DNA of 64,000 nt from Australimonas brisbanensis (GTDB lineage: Bacteria > Chloroflexota > Dehalococcoidia > Lucifugimonadales > Australimonadaceae). Below are positions 22,119-30,603 of the stretch, piece after piece. The stretch is taken from positions 310,001 through 374,000 of the forward strand of contig JAYQTA010000002.1 of the NCBI GenBank assembly GCA_038147155.1, in the 5' to 3' direction. The notes beneath the pieces are model-generated. The model had not been told where the DNA came from and did not search any database. It saw only the letters and a list, made by a program, of their open reading frames with translations. The position numbers were made by a program, and so were the translations under genes. Position 1 is the first letter of the stretch. The number at the start of each line of letters is the position of its first letter.

Positions 22119-23405
22119 CTAGCCCCCCAGCTCGAGCCGGAGTTGCTCGATGGCCGCGTCCAACTGCGGGTCGCCTTCGGGCCCAGCCGGAGCCACCTCG
22201 CCCAGCCCGCACAGCTCGTCCAGCGCCCCGGTGAGCGCGGGTACGTCGAGCAGGTCCGCAGCGTCCTCGTCGTACGCGGCGCACAGATCGGCGGTGAGCC
22301 CGCCGATGCGCACCAGCGCGGGGCTCAGGCCCGAGGCGTCCACGGCGATGTCCGGCTCCAGCCCCTGGCCCTCAATCAGATGGCCGGAGGGGGTGAGCCA
22401 GCGCGCGGTGGTGACGTACAGCCCCGCGCCCGAGTCCAGCTCCTCCAGCAGGTTCACAGAGCCCTTGCCGTAGGTGGTGGTGCCGATGAGCACCGCCCGG
22501 CCGTGGTCCTGGAGCGCGCCCGCGGTGATCTCCGAGGCCGAGGCAGAGTAGCCGTTGACCAGCACCACCAGGGGCAGGTCGTAGGCCGTTCCCTCGCCGG
22601 TGACGGGGTAGGGCTCCTCGGTGCCGTCGGCGTGTCGCCAGAGGAACACGTTGCCCTCGCGGATGAACTCACTCACCACCGCGATGGCCGCGTCCACCAG
22701 GCCCCCGGTGTTGGAGCGCAGATCCAGTATCAGCCCCTTGGCACCGGCGGCCCGCAGCTGCGTGATGGCCTCCCGCAGCCCAGCGGCGGTCTGCTCGTTG
22801 AACCCATCCAGTCCGACGTAGCCGATGTCCTCCGCCTGGATGCGCCTGCTCACCGAGGTGAGGTGGATCGTATCGCGCACCACGCTGATCTCCACGGGCG
22901 CCACCGAACCAGCGCGTTGAAGCCGCAGCACCACCGTGGTGCCCTTGGGCCCACGCACGCGCGCCACCACCTCCAGCAGCGATTCGCCCTCGGTGGACAC
23001 CCCATCCACCGCAACGATGAAGTCCCCCGGACGGATGCCGGCGCGCACAGCGGGAGAGTCCGGCAGCGGGCCGAGCACCATCACACGGCCATCGCGCACC
23101 GTCAGCTCCGCGCCGATGCCCTCGAAGTCCGCGTCGGCCCCGCGCAGGCTGGCGGTGAAGTCCTGGTACTGCTGAGTGGACAGGTAGGAGGTGTACGGGT
23201 CGTCCAGCGAGTCGATGATGCCCCTGATGGCCGCATCGTTCAGCGCCTGCGGGTCGAGCTTGGTCTGGTCTACGTAATCGTCCTCCAAGCGGCGCACCAC
23301 GTCCTCGGCCTCGGTGAGCACCGGCTGGTGGGTGGCGTGTGCACAGGCCGCCAGCACCACCAGCAACAGCTGGAGGGCCAGGAGCCAACGGAAGATCACT
23401 CGCAT
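22119..23405 (-). CDS. S41-family C-terminal processing peptidase (lipoprotein)
   Basis: A 428-residue protein. The N-terminal signal MRVIFRWLLALQLLLVVLAAC carries a lipobox, so Cys21 is probably lipidated and the enzyme acts outside the membrane. The PDZ domain (about 95-180) includes GPLPDSPAVRAGIRPGDFIVAVDG. The protease core has GYSASASEITAGAL with the nucleophile Ser (about 287) and GKGSVN with Lys (about 314). It is CtpA/CtpB-like and cleaves C-termini of exported proteins. A TAGAAT box and a hairpin lie upstream. smpB follows immediately. Confidence 0.92.
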   Translation of the reverse strand: MRVIFRWLLALQLLLVVLAACAHATHQPVLTEAEDVVRRLEDDYVDQTKLDPQALNDAAIRGIIDSLDDPYTSYLSTQQYQDFTASLRGADADFEGIGAELTVRDGRVMVLGPLPDSPAVRAGIRPGDFIVAVDGVSTEGESLLEVVARVRGPKGTTVVLRLQRAGSVAPVEISVVRDTIHLTSVSRRIQAEDIGYVGLDGFNEQTAAGLREAITQLRAAGAKGLILDLRSNTGGLVDAAIAVVSEFIREGNVFLWRHADGTEEPYPVTGEGTAYDLPLVVLVNGYSASASEITAGALQDHGRAVLIGTTTYGKGSVNLLEELDSGAGLYVTTARWLTPSGHLIEGQGLEPDIAVDASGLSPALVRIGGLTADLCAAYDEDAADLLDVPALTGALDELCGLGEVAPAGPEGDPQLDAAIEQLRLELGG

Positions 23406-23431
23406 CGGCGCACACCCGCAGGAGAAAAAGT

Positions 23432-23460
23432 GAGGCGCCTGCCGTCGGGCGAAGCGCCTC
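23432..23460 (-). promoter_or_regulatory. Hairpin plus T-run in protease mRNA leader
   Basis: On the minus strand GAGGCGC...GCGCCTC (23460-23454 and 23438-23432) is followed by ACTTTTTCTCC. It lies directly after the likely transcription start and 27 nt before the protease ATG. It could act as an attenuator or as a 5' stabilising hairpin. Confidence 0.45.
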
Positions 23461-23467
23461 CTCGTTC

Positions 23468-23473
23468 ATTCTA
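23468..23473 (-). promoter_or_regulatory. Putative -10 box TAGAAT for the S41 protease
   Basis: TAGAAT on the minus strand lies 62 nt before the protease start. The expected transcription start falls at the base of the hairpin 23432-23460. Confidence 0.5.
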
Positions 23474-23715
23474 CCCCAGGGACCCACGCGCCAGCGGCAG
23501 GGGGCGGCCCGTAGACATCCGCCGCGTGAATTCCCCGTTATAGTTAACATAACAACAATAGTGCGTTTGACACTCAGGCTTGCGAATGAGCCGAACTCTG
23601 GCTCCTGCCACCAGCCCGGTCTGGGGAAGCCCCTGTCGTGGAGGGCCCTCGCAGGCCCCTCTGGGCCATTGAGACGGCCTGAGAGCCGCGTGGGCCCGCC
23701 AGACCCCTCTGTGCG
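23474..23715. other. Intergenic region with an AT-rich patch
   Basis: No gene is visible here. An AT-rich patch at about 23536-23575 (TTATAGTTAACATAACAACAATAG) contains TTTGACA on the plus strand and TAACTATAAC-like text on the minus strand. It may hold a promoter, but no well-spaced -35/-10 pair before a gene can be named. Confidence 0.4.
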
Positions 23716-24072
23716 TCAACGCGCCGGAAGCCATCCCTTGGCGTCGTTGCCGTCCTCGATGCCGCCCATGTACCAGAACTCGCCGTCGGGGGCGGACTTG
23801 CGCGCGCGCATCTCCTCGAAGTCCAGCACCACCGTCACCTCGTCCTCGCACGCCACCTCGACGATGCGTCCGTCTGAGGAGACGATCTTACGCGGGCGAT
23901 GCTCGAACACGTTCCCCGGACCGACGCGCAGCTTGAGCGCGGGTTCGATGGACAGGATGTCCAGCGTGTTGCGCATCTGCTGGCCATCCACCACCGAGAA
24001 GCCGTCGGCATCGCAGGAGAAGAAGGGCTTGGCGGGCAGTTCGAAGAACTCGTCCATGGGGGCACGCACCAT
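23716..24072 (-). CDS. Uncharacterised 118-residue protein
   Basis: I do not recognise this family. The protein has alternating strand-like segments (LDILSIEPALKLRVGPGNVFEHRP, EVACEDEVTVVLDFEEMRARKS) and ends in an FWYMGGIEDGNDAKGWLPAR tail. It is soluble and has no signal peptide. A TACACT box ends 7 nt before the ATG at 24072, suggesting a leaderless mRNA. MDEFFELPAKPFF at 24057 is a possible second start. It lies beyond the hflX stop on the same strand, 17 nt away, and so might also be read through from hflX. Confidence 0.6.
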   Translation of the reverse strand: MVRAPMDEFFELPAKPFFSCDADGFSVVDGQQMRNTLDILSIEPALKLRVGPGNVFEHRPRKIVSSDGRIVEVACEDEVTVVLDFEEMRARKSAPDGEFWYMGGIEDGNDAKGWLPAR

Positions 24073-24089
24073 CGATCCAAGTGTAAGGT

Positions 24090-25250
24090 TCAGCCGCTGG
24101 TCGCAGGTCCGGCTCCGGCGCCCGCGTGGGCCAACACCGTGGCGATGGCTTCCCGCAACTCGTCTAAGCCCAGGCCGGTGGCCGCTGATGTCAGCACCGC
24201 CGTCGCGCCACCCACCGAGGCCAGGAAACTGCGGTCCACGTCCGGGTCCAGCAGGTCGGCCTTGTTCAGGGCCAGCACACGCGGCTTCGTCTCCAACCCC
24301 AAGTCTGCCAGGATGGACTCCACCACCTCCACGTGTTCTGGTGCATTGGGATGGCCGATATCCACCACATGCAGCAGCACGTCGGCCTCGCCAATCTCCT
24401 CCAGCGTGGCCCGGAAGGCCGCAACCAACGCCGTGGGGAGCTTCTGGATGAACCCCACGGTGTCGGTGAACAGCACCGGCTCGCCGCCGGGCATGTGGAC
24501 CCGGCGCGTGGTGGGGTCGAGGGTTGAGAAGAGTTGGTCGCGGGCCAGCACCCCCGCCTGGGTGAGCGCGTTGAGCAGCGACGACTTGCCCGCGTTGGTG
24601 TAGCCCACCAGCGCCACCACCGCCATGCGCATGCGCCGGCGCTGCGCCCGGTGCTGCGCCCGTTGGGCCCGCACGCGCTCAAGCTCCTGCTTCATGCGGT
24701 GGATGCGCTGGCCGATGAGCCGCCGGTCGGTCTCGATCTGCGACTCACCGGGGCCGCGTGTGCCGATGCCACCGCCCAGGCGCTCCAAATGGCTCCATTG
24801 GCCCGCAAGGCGCGGGAGCAGGTACTCGGCCTGGGCCAATTCCACCTGCAGCCGCCCCTCTCGGGTGCGAGCGTGGCGGGCGAATACGTCCAGGATAAGC
24901 GCGGTGCGGTCGATGACCTTCACCCGCTCCTTGAAGGCGCGCTCCAGGTTGCGCTGCTGGGTGGGCGTGAGCTCGTCGTCGCAGATCAGCGTGGTGAAGC
25001 CCAGCGCCTCCTGGAGCACCAGCAGCTCCTCCAGCTTGCCGGAGCCCACGTAGGTGTGGGAGAAGCGCTCCAGCTGCTGGGTGACGGTGCCCACCACCTC
25101 GGCGCCCGCCGTCGCGGCCAGTTGGGCGAGCTCCGCCAGTGAGTCGGCCATGCTCCACGGCGAGCGCTGCCCCTTGAGAGCAACGCCCACCAGCACGGCC
25201 TGCTCGGGCCTGGCCTGGGTCTCGACGCCGCTGCGCGCGTGTTTGGAGAT
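24090..25250 (-). CDS. hflX: GTPase HflX
   Basis: About 387 residues. The N-terminal HflX domain has LICDDELTPTQQRNLERAFKERVKVIDRTALILDVFARHARTREG, then GGGIGTRGPGESQIETDRR, a coiled region, and a G domain with GYTNAGKSSLL (about 215), DTVGF and NKAD. HflX binds 50S subunits and splits stalled ribosomes, in keeping with the nearby tmRNA system. The start is unclear: no ATG/GTG/TTG lies near the expected N-terminus. ATC at 25250 follows AGGGGACGTCTCC and gives (M)SKHARSGVETQARPEQAVLVGV. GTG 25187 would trim that segment. Confidence 0.85.
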   Translation of the reverse strand: MSKHARSGVETQARPEQAVLVGVALKGQRSPWSMADSLAELAQLAATAGAEVVGTVTQQLERFSHTYVGSGKLEELLVLQEALGFTTLICDDELTPTQQRNLERAFKERVKVIDRTALILDVFARHARTREGRLQVELAQAEYLLPRLAGQWSHLERLGGGIGTRGPGESQIETDRRLIGQRIHRMKQELERVRAQRAQHRAQRRRMRMAVVALVGYTNAGKSSLLNALTQAGVLARDQLFSTLDPTTRRVHMPGGEPVLFTDTVGFIQKLPTALVAAFRATLEEIGEADVLLHVVDIGHPNAPEHVEVVESILADLGLETKPRVLALNKADLLDPDVDRSFLASVGGATAVLTSAATGLGLDELREAIATVLAHAGAGAGPATSG

Positions 25251-25266
25251 GGAGACGTCCCCTGCC

Positions 25267-26445
25267 CTAGGCCTTGGGCTTGGAGGGAAGCCGCCAGCCC
25301 TCGAGGCGCTTGAGGCCCTCCTCCACGCGCTCGTCGGGCGTGGTGAGCGAGAGGCGGATGTACCCCTCGCCCGCCTCACCGTAGCCACGGCCGGGGGTCA
25401 CCACCACGGCATGCTTGTCCAGCAGCTCGGTGGCCAGCGCGGCGCTGGTCCACCCGTCGGGGCAGCGCGCCCACACATACAGGCCGGAGACCGGCTTGTT
25501 CACCGTGAGGCCGATGCCGCGCAGCACCTCGACCATGCGGTCGCGCCGGCGCCGGTAGATCTCGTTGTTGGCGTGGAGCCACTCGTCGGTGGTCTTCTCC
25601 AGCGCCTCGATGCCCATGTACTGGATGGCCTGCGGGATGCCGGAGTCCAGGTTGGACTTGACCCGCACCAGCGCGTCGATGAGCTGGGCGTTACCCACGG
25701 CCATGCCCACGCGCCAGCCGGTCATGTTGTAGGTCTTGGAGAGGGAGTGGAACTCGATGCCCACGTCCTTGGCGCCGGGGGTCTGGAGGAACGAGGGCGC
25801 CACGTAGCCGTCGAAGGTCACCTCGGAGTAGGCCGCATCGTGGCAGACCGGGATGTCGTACTTCTTCGCGAAAGCAACCACCTCTTCGAAGAACGCCTCC
25901 GTCGCCAGGCCCCCCGTAGGGTTGTTGGGGTAGTTGAGCCACATGACCTTCGCCTTTCGGGCGATGTCCTCGGGGATCGCCGACAGGTCCGGCAGCCACC
26001 CGCGCTCCTCGGACAGGGGCATCAGGTAGGAGGTGCCCCCCGCGAACATAGTGCCCACCGCGTACACCGGGTAGGCCGGGTCCGGCACCAGGGCGATGTC
26101 GCCGGGGTCTATCAGGCACAGCGCCATGTGGCCGATGCCCTCCTTGGCCCCGATCAGCGGCACCACCTCCTTGTCGGTCAGCTCGACGCCGAAGCGGCGC
26201 TGGTACCAGTCCGCGATGCTTTTGCGCAGCGCAGGGAGGCCGTCGGACTCCGGGTAGCGGTGGTTGGGCGCATCCTCGGCGGTGCTCTTGAGCGCCTCCA
26301 GGATGTGCGGCGGCGTGGGGATGTCCGGGTCGCCGATGCCGAAGGAGACCACGTCCACGCCCTTGGCGCGCTTCTCCGCGATCCTCCGGCTGATCTCCAG
26401 GAAGAGGTACGGGGGGAGTTTGTCGAGCCGGTTCGCCAGTTCCAT
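25267..26445 (-). CDS. dapL: LL-diaminopimelate aminotransferase
   Basis: A 392-residue class I/II PLP aminotransferase. The start MELANRLDKLPPYLFLEI follows CGGAGGCTTC. DVVSFGIGDPDIPTPPHI (about 31-48), NYPNNPTGG (about 175), HDAAYSEVTFDGY and the PLP-Lys segment SLSKTYNMTGWRVG (about 234) are visible. It converts tetrahydrodipicolinate to LL-diaminopimelate in one step. This route is found in Chloroflexota, cyanobacteria and some others. dapF lies just upstream on the same strand, completing the path to meso-DAP for lysine and cell wall. Confidence 0.92.
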   Translation of the reverse strand: MELANRLDKLPPYLFLEISRRIAEKRAKGVDVVSFGIGDPDIPTPPHILEALKSTAEDAPNHRYPESDGLPALRKSIADWYQRRFGVELTDKEVVPLIGAKEGIGHMALCLIDPGDIALVPDPAYPVYAVGTMFAGGTSYLMPLSEERGWLPDLSAIPEDIARKAKVMWLNYPNNPTGGLATEAFFEEVVAFAKKYDIPVCHDAAYSEVTFDGYVAPSFLQTPGAKDVGIEFHSLSKTYNMTGWRVGMAVGNAQLIDALVRVKSNLDSGIPQAIQYMGIEALEKTTDEWLHANNEIYRRRRDRMVEVLRGIGLTVNKPVSGLYVWARCPDGWTSAALATELLDKHAVVVTPGRGYGEAGEGYIRLSLTTPDERVEEGLKRLEGWRLPSKPKA

Positions 26446-26549
26446 GAAGCCTCCGAAGCGTGGGGAAGTGCCGCCCCCTGCCCTGCCGGGTCGTGCAGGC
26501 GGGAGCGGTGCGATTCTACGGGAGCGGGCCTGCGGGCGAAAGTCCGTCG

Positions 26550-27455
26550 CTAGTCCGGCAGCTCGCCGGAGAAGACCTCCACGGCGTCGCCCTCCATGAG
26601 CACGGAGCCGTGGCCGGGCCAGGTGATGGTGAGCTCGCCGCCCGGCACCGCCACCGTGACGCGCTCCTCCACCCACCCGTGCAGGCGCGCCGCGACCACC
26701 ATGGCGCAGGCACCGGTGCCGCACGCGAGCGTCTGCCCGGAGCCGCGCTCCCAGGTGCGGGTGACCAGGCGCGTGCGCGAGGCCACGTTGGCGATGTGGA
26801 AGTTGATGCGCCGAGGGAACGCCGGGTGGTGCTCCATCAGCGGGCCCAGGTGCGCCAGGTCCACACCGGCCACGGGCTCGTCCAGGAACGCCGTCACGTG
26901 GGGGTTGCCCATGGACACCCCCGTGAGGCGGAAGGACGTCCCGTCCACCTCCGCCGCCGCGTCGAAGACCACCTGGGCGGGGCCCACGCCGCTGGCCGCC
27001 AGCACCGCCTCGTCCAACGCCGACAGGTCAGAGCCTCCCAGGCGCGCCGGGTCGATGGGGACGTCCACGGCGCGCAGCACCGGCGCGCCCATGTCCACCA
27101 CCGCGCCCACGATGCGCCCGCCGTCCAGCACCGGGGTGATGGTCTTCACCCCCGCGCCCGTCTCCACCGCCAGGCTCCCTCCGTGCAGACTGGCAAGGCC
27201 CCGCTCCACGGCGAACTTGGTGAGGCAGCGGATGCCATTGCCGCACATCTCGCCCTCGGAGCCGTCGGCGTTGTACATGCGCATGCGGATGTCGGCCACA
27301 GAGGACGGGGCGGCGACGATGAGCCCATCGCCGCCGATGCCGAAGTGCCGGTCGGCGACGCGCACCGCCAGGGATGGCCAGTCGCGCTCTCCCTGTGTGC
27401 CGTCCACGTAGACGTAGTCGTTGCCCGCGCCCTGCAGCTTGGTGAACCGCATCAT
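26550..27455 (-). CDS. dapF: Diaminopimelate epimerase
   Basis: A 301-residue PLP-independent epimerase. The start MRFTKLQGAGNDYVYVDG is typical. The two catalytic cysteines lie in MCGNGIRC (about 72) and ACGTGACAM (about 239). It inverts LL-DAP to meso-DAP in the cytoplasm. The gene precedes dapL by about 100 nt on the same strand, and together they form a short DAP pathway unit. Either Met at the start (27455 or 27452) fits. Confidence 0.95.
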   Translation of the reverse strand: MMRFTKLQGAGNDYVYVDGTQGERDWPSLAVRVADRHFGIGGDGLIVAAPSSVADIRMRMYNADGSEGEMCGNGIRCLTKFAVERGLASLHGGSLAVETGAGVKTITPVLDGGRIVGAVVDMGAPVLRAVDVPIDPARLGGSDLSALDEAVLAASGVGPAQVVFDAAAEVDGTSFRLTGVSMGNPHVTAFLDEPVAGVDLAHLGPLMEHHPAFPRRINFHIANVASRTRLVTRTWERGSGQTLACGTGACAMVVAARLHGWVEERVTVAVPGGELTITWPGHGSVLMEGDAVEVFSGELPD

Positions 27456-27584
27456 CGCCCTCGCCCGTTGCTGTTTGGTGGCATTGTATCGCGAGGGGCT
27501 ACGGCGATACCTGGGCTCACGTGTCAGGAAGCGGGCACAGGGGTAGCAGGCCCCCTATCGAGCGGGCCGAAGGCACGCGGGGAC

Positions 27585-27652
27585 GGGGGTAGGCGCGCCT
27601 AGCGCGCCGAAGGGGGAGCCCCCCTTCCGTCGAGCCCGCGCAGCGGGCGGGG
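27585..27652 (+). repeat. Dispersed GC-rich repeat element, copy A
   Basis: This segment runs GGGGGTAGGCGCG, a short palindrome, (C)CG-A-AGGGGG-GAGCCCCC, then CCGTCGAGC and CGCAGC. The same ordered blocks occur inverted at 59172-59235. Internal inverted repeats would fold into hairpins. It lies between dapF and an MFS gene. It resembles a REP/MITE-like or structured RNA element. No transposase is near. Confidence 0.6.
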
Positions 27653-27662
27653 GAGAGCGCGC

Positions 27663-27668
27663 TAGAAT
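27663..27668 (+). promoter_or_regulatory. -10 box TAGAAT, leaderless MFS gene
   Basis: TAGAAT ends 7 nt before the MFS ATG at 27676, so transcription should begin at or next to the start codon. No ribosome-binding site is present. Confidence 0.6.
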
Positions 27669-27675
27669 CCCCCCT

Positions 27676-28902
27676 ATGCGCGCCGCCATTGCCCGCCACC
27701 TCCCCTTCTCCTACGGCTGGCTCATCGTCGCCCTTGCCGCGCTGGGGGGCGCGTTCATCTCCGGCGTCACCTCCTGGGGTTTGGGCGTGTTCGTCACCCC
27801 CATGCAGGAGGAGCTGGGCTGGAGCCGCGCCGCCTTCTTCCTGCCCCTGGCCATCGGCGCGGTGGTGGCCGGGGTCGCGGGGCCTCTGACCGGCCCTCTG
27901 CTGGACCGGCGCCACGGCCCCCTGGCCTGGTTCCTCACCGGCGCCCTCACCTTCTCCTGCTCCCTGCTGGCCCTGCGGTGGGTGGAGGGGTTGTGGGCCT
28001 ACTACGCCTGGTTTGGTGTGGTGGGCGGACTGGGGCGCTACGGCCTATTCACCATCCGCTCCGTCATCCCCAAGTGGTTCGTGCGCAGGAGGGGGCGCGC
28101 CATCGCCGTCATCGCCTCCGGCACCAGCCTGGGGCCCCTGCTCTTCCCCGCCGCCATCCAGGCGCTGGTGGAGGCCGTGGGCTGGCGCGATGCCTGGTGG
28201 GTGATGGGCCTCATCGCCCTGGCCATCCTGGGTCCCGGCTCCCTCCTGGTGGCGCGCCAGCCGGAGGACCTGGGCCTTGCGGCCGAGGCCCCGCGCCTCC
28301 CCTCCCCCACCGCCACGAGCCCGGATGAACCGGCCTTCACCCGCCGCCAGGCCCTGGCAACGCCCACCTTCTGGCTGCTGGTGGGGGCCATCACCCTGGG
28401 CACGGCGGGGGTGCGCGGGCTCATCCCCAACCTGCAGCCCTTCTTCGTGGAGCAGGGCGTGCCGGTGCGGGCGGCCTCCGCCTCCTTCAGCGTCTACGCG
28501 TTGCTGAGCATGAGCGTGGCCTTCGCCTGGGGCTGGTGGGCGGAGCGCCGGGGCGCGCGCATCCCCTTCGTCACCACCTGCATCTGGGTCACCTCCGCCG
28601 TCTGGGTGCTGTTCTGGGCCCACGATGCCGCCTCGGCGGTGCTGGGCATGGCCTATCTGGGCCTCGCGCTCAACGGCTTCTTCGTCCTGTGGCAGGTGTT
28701 CGCCCCTGACGTGTTCGGCCGCACTCACTACGGGGCCATCTCCGGAGCGCTCCAGCCCTTCAACAACGCGGCCATCTACGGCGGGCCGCTGGTGATGGGC
28801 GTTGCGTACGATGCGGGCGGCTACGGTGCCGTGTTCGCGGCTGCTGGGCTGTTATGGGCGGGCGCCACGGTCAGCGCGGCGCTGGTGGCGAGATTGCGGT
28901 AG
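27676..28902 (+). CDS. MFS transporter
   Basis: A 408-residue protein with twelve predicted spans. It opens SYGWLIVALAALGGAFISGVTSWGLGVF, as in the oxalate/formate-antiporter and monocarboxylate-like MFS group. WFVRRRGRAIAVIASGTSLG (about 135-154) is the loop 4-5 family motif. A second MFS of the same type lies at 44832-46088. It probably exchanges small organic acids; direction and substrate are unknown. Its ATG has no ribosome-binding site, and a TAGAAT box ends 7 nt upstream. Confidence 0.88.
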   Translation: MRAAIARHLPFSYGWLIVALAALGGAFISGVTSWGLGVFVTPMQEELGWSRAAFFLPLAIGAVVAGVAGPLTGPLLDRRHGPLAWFLTGALTFSCSLLALRWVEGLWAYYAWFGVVGGLGRYGLFTIRSVIPKWFVRRRGRAIAVIASGTSLGPLLFPAAIQALVEAVGWRDAWWVMGLIALAILGPGSLLVARQPEDLGLAAEAPRLPSPTATSPDEPAFTRRQALATPTFWLLVGAITLGTAGVRGLIPNLQPFFVEQGVPVRAASASFSVYALLSMSVAFAWGWWAERRGARIPFVTTCIWVTSAVWVLFWAHDAASAVLGMAYLGLALNGFFVLWQVFAPDVFGRTHYGAISGALQPFNNAAIYGGPLVMGVAYDAGGYGAVFAAAGLLWAGATVSAALVARLR

Positions 28903-28912
28903 TGTGTGGCCC

Positions 28913-29959
28913 ATGAGTGCGTACACCCTTTCCATCACCGACCAGTCCCCCATGCGCCGGGGCGGCACGCCCGCCGAGGCGCTGCGTGAGACCATCGCCG
29001 CGGCCCAGGCCGCCGAGCGGCTCGGCTACGCGCGCTACTGGGTGGCCGAGCACCACAACACCGGCACCCACGCCGGGTCGAGCCCGGAGATCCTCATCGG
29101 CCAGATACTGGCCAACACCCAGCGCATCCGCGTGGGCTCCGGCGGGGTGATGCTCTCCCACTACGCCCCCCTGAAGGTGGCCGAGCAGTTCCGCATGCTG
29201 GACGCCTTCTACCCTGGTCGGGTGGACCTCGGGATCGGGCGTGCGCCGGGTTCCGACCAGCTCACGGCGGCGGCGCTCTCCAGCCCTCGCCCGCCCATCG
29301 ACATCGAGCGCTTCCCGCAGATGGTGGCTGACCTGGTGGGCTACCTGCACAACGCGCTGCAGCCCGACCACCCCTTCGCCAAGGTGAAGGTGGCGCCCGG
29401 CCCACAGCCGGACACCGCGCCCGAGGTGTGGCTGCTGGGCTCCTCCGACTACTCGGCCCAGCTCGCCGCCTACCTCGGCCTGCCCTTCGCTTTCGCCGAC
29501 TTCTTCGGCAACACCGGCAAGCACGGCCCCGCCGTCGCCGACCTGTACCGGCGCAATTTCCGGCCCTCCGATCTGTGCCCGGAGCCCCGGCTCAACGTGA
29601 CGGTGCAGGTGGTGTGCGCGCCCACCACCGAGGAGGCGCGGTTCATCGCCTCGTCCCGCGACTACAACCGCGCCCGGCGCATGCTGGAGGCCCAGGGTGC
29701 AGCCCACGTGGAGGGGTTGGTGCCGCCTGAAGAGGCCTCTGGAGCCGAACTGAACGAGCAGGCCAGGGCCTTCGCCGACCAGTTCGTGGCTGGCTTCCAC
29801 ACCGGCGACCCGGCCACGGTCAAGGCTGAGCTGGTGGAGACCGCCGAACGGTACGGCACCACGGATATCGGCATCGTCACCATCACCTACCGGCTCCAGG
29901 ACCGCATCCGCTCCCTGGAACTGCTGGCGAAGGCCTTCGGGCTAGAGGGGGCCGCTTGA
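28913..29959 (+). CDS. LLM-class flavin-dependent monooxygenase (YhbW-like)
   Basis: A 348-residue luciferase-like protein. YARYWVAEHHNTGTHAGSSPEILIGQI (about 40-66), VGSGGVMLSHYAPLKVAEQFRMLD and GRVDLGIGRAPGSDQ (about 103-117) match the YhbW/alkane-sulfonate-like group with bound FMN. It is predicted to oxidise a small substrate with O2. TAGTGT ends 7 nt before the ATG, 10 nt after the MFS stop, so a leaderless transcript may start here in addition to read-through from the MFS gene. Confidence 0.88.
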   Translation: MSAYTLSITDQSPMRRGGTPAEALRETIAAAQAAERLGYARYWVAEHHNTGTHAGSSPEILIGQILANTQRIRVGSGGVMLSHYAPLKVAEQFRMLDAFYPGRVDLGIGRAPGSDQLTAAALSSPRPPIDIERFPQMVADLVGYLHNALQPDHPFAKVKVAPGPQPDTAPEVWLLGSSDYSAQLAAYLGLPFAFADFFGNTGKHGPAVADLYRRNFRPSDLCPEPRLNVTVQVVCAPTTEEARFIASSRDYNRARRMLEAQGAAHVEGLVPPEEASGAELNEQARAFADQFVAGFHTGDPATVKAELVETAERYGTTDIGIVTITYRLQDRIRSLELLAKAFGLEGAA

Positions 29960-30000
29960 GGGTGGTTCGATGGAGCGCAGCATGGAACGGAGCGTGAGTG

Positions 30001-30600
30001 ATGCCCATCGGTGAGCACGACGGACTGATCATCGTGGACGTGCAGAACGATTTCTGCCCCGGCGGCGCGCTGGCCGTCCCCACCGGTGCGCAGGTGGCCG
30101 AGACGCTGACGGGCGTTGCCGCCCACTTCGCCGCCCACGGCGCGCACGTCTTCGCCACCCAAGACTGGCACCCCGCCGAGCACGCCTCGTTCAGGGCCCA
30201 GCGCGGGCCGTGGCCGGAGCACTGCGTTCAGGACACCCCCGGCGCGCAATTCCACCCCGCCTTCGCGCTACCCGAGGGTGCGCTCATCGTCCGCAAGGGC
30301 ACCGACCCCACCAAGGACGCCTACTCCGGCTTCGTGGACTCGGACCTGGAGGAGCGGCTACGGGCCTCCGGTGTGACGCGCGTGTTCGTGGGGGGCCTCG
30401 CCACCGACTACTGCGTGCTGAACACCGTGGTGGATGCGGTGGACCGGGACTTCGAGACCTACGTCCTGGTGGACGCGGTGGGCGCGGTGGACGTGGAGCC
30501 CGGCGATGGGCAGCGCGCCCTGCACCTGATGGCGGGGTCGGGCGCGGGGCTGGTGGAGGCCTCGGCCATCCTCGCTGAGGATGGGGCCTCCGGGGAGTAA
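30001..30600 (+). CDS. pncA: Nicotinamidase
   Basis: A 199-residue isochorismatase-fold amidase. The catalytic triad is visible: Asp in VDVQNDF (D13), Lys in VRKGTD (about 99) and Cys in TDYCV (about 138). QDWHPAEHASF gives the metal-binding Asp and His residues. It hydrolyses nicotinamide to nicotinate. The next gene, on the opposite strand and ending 3 nt away, is the nicotinate phosphoribosyltransferase that uses the product. ATG 30001 is preceded in frame by GTG 29998; either can start it. Confidence 0.93.
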   Translation: MPIGEHDGLIIVDVQNDFCPGGALAVPTGAQVAETLTGVAAHFAAHGAHVFATQDWHPAEHASFRAQRGPWPEHCVQDTPGAQFHPAFALPEGALIVRKGTDPTKDAYSGFVDSDLEERLRASGVTRVFVGGLATDYCVLNTVVDAVDRDFETYVLVDAVGAVDVEPGDGQRALHLMAGSGAGLVEASAILAEDGASGE

Positions 30601-30603
30601 CCC

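Noticed and set aside
29960..30000. GGTTCGA motif suggesting a tRNA T-arm
   Set aside because: The flanking sequence cannot form a cloverleaf; it is only a short gap between two genes.
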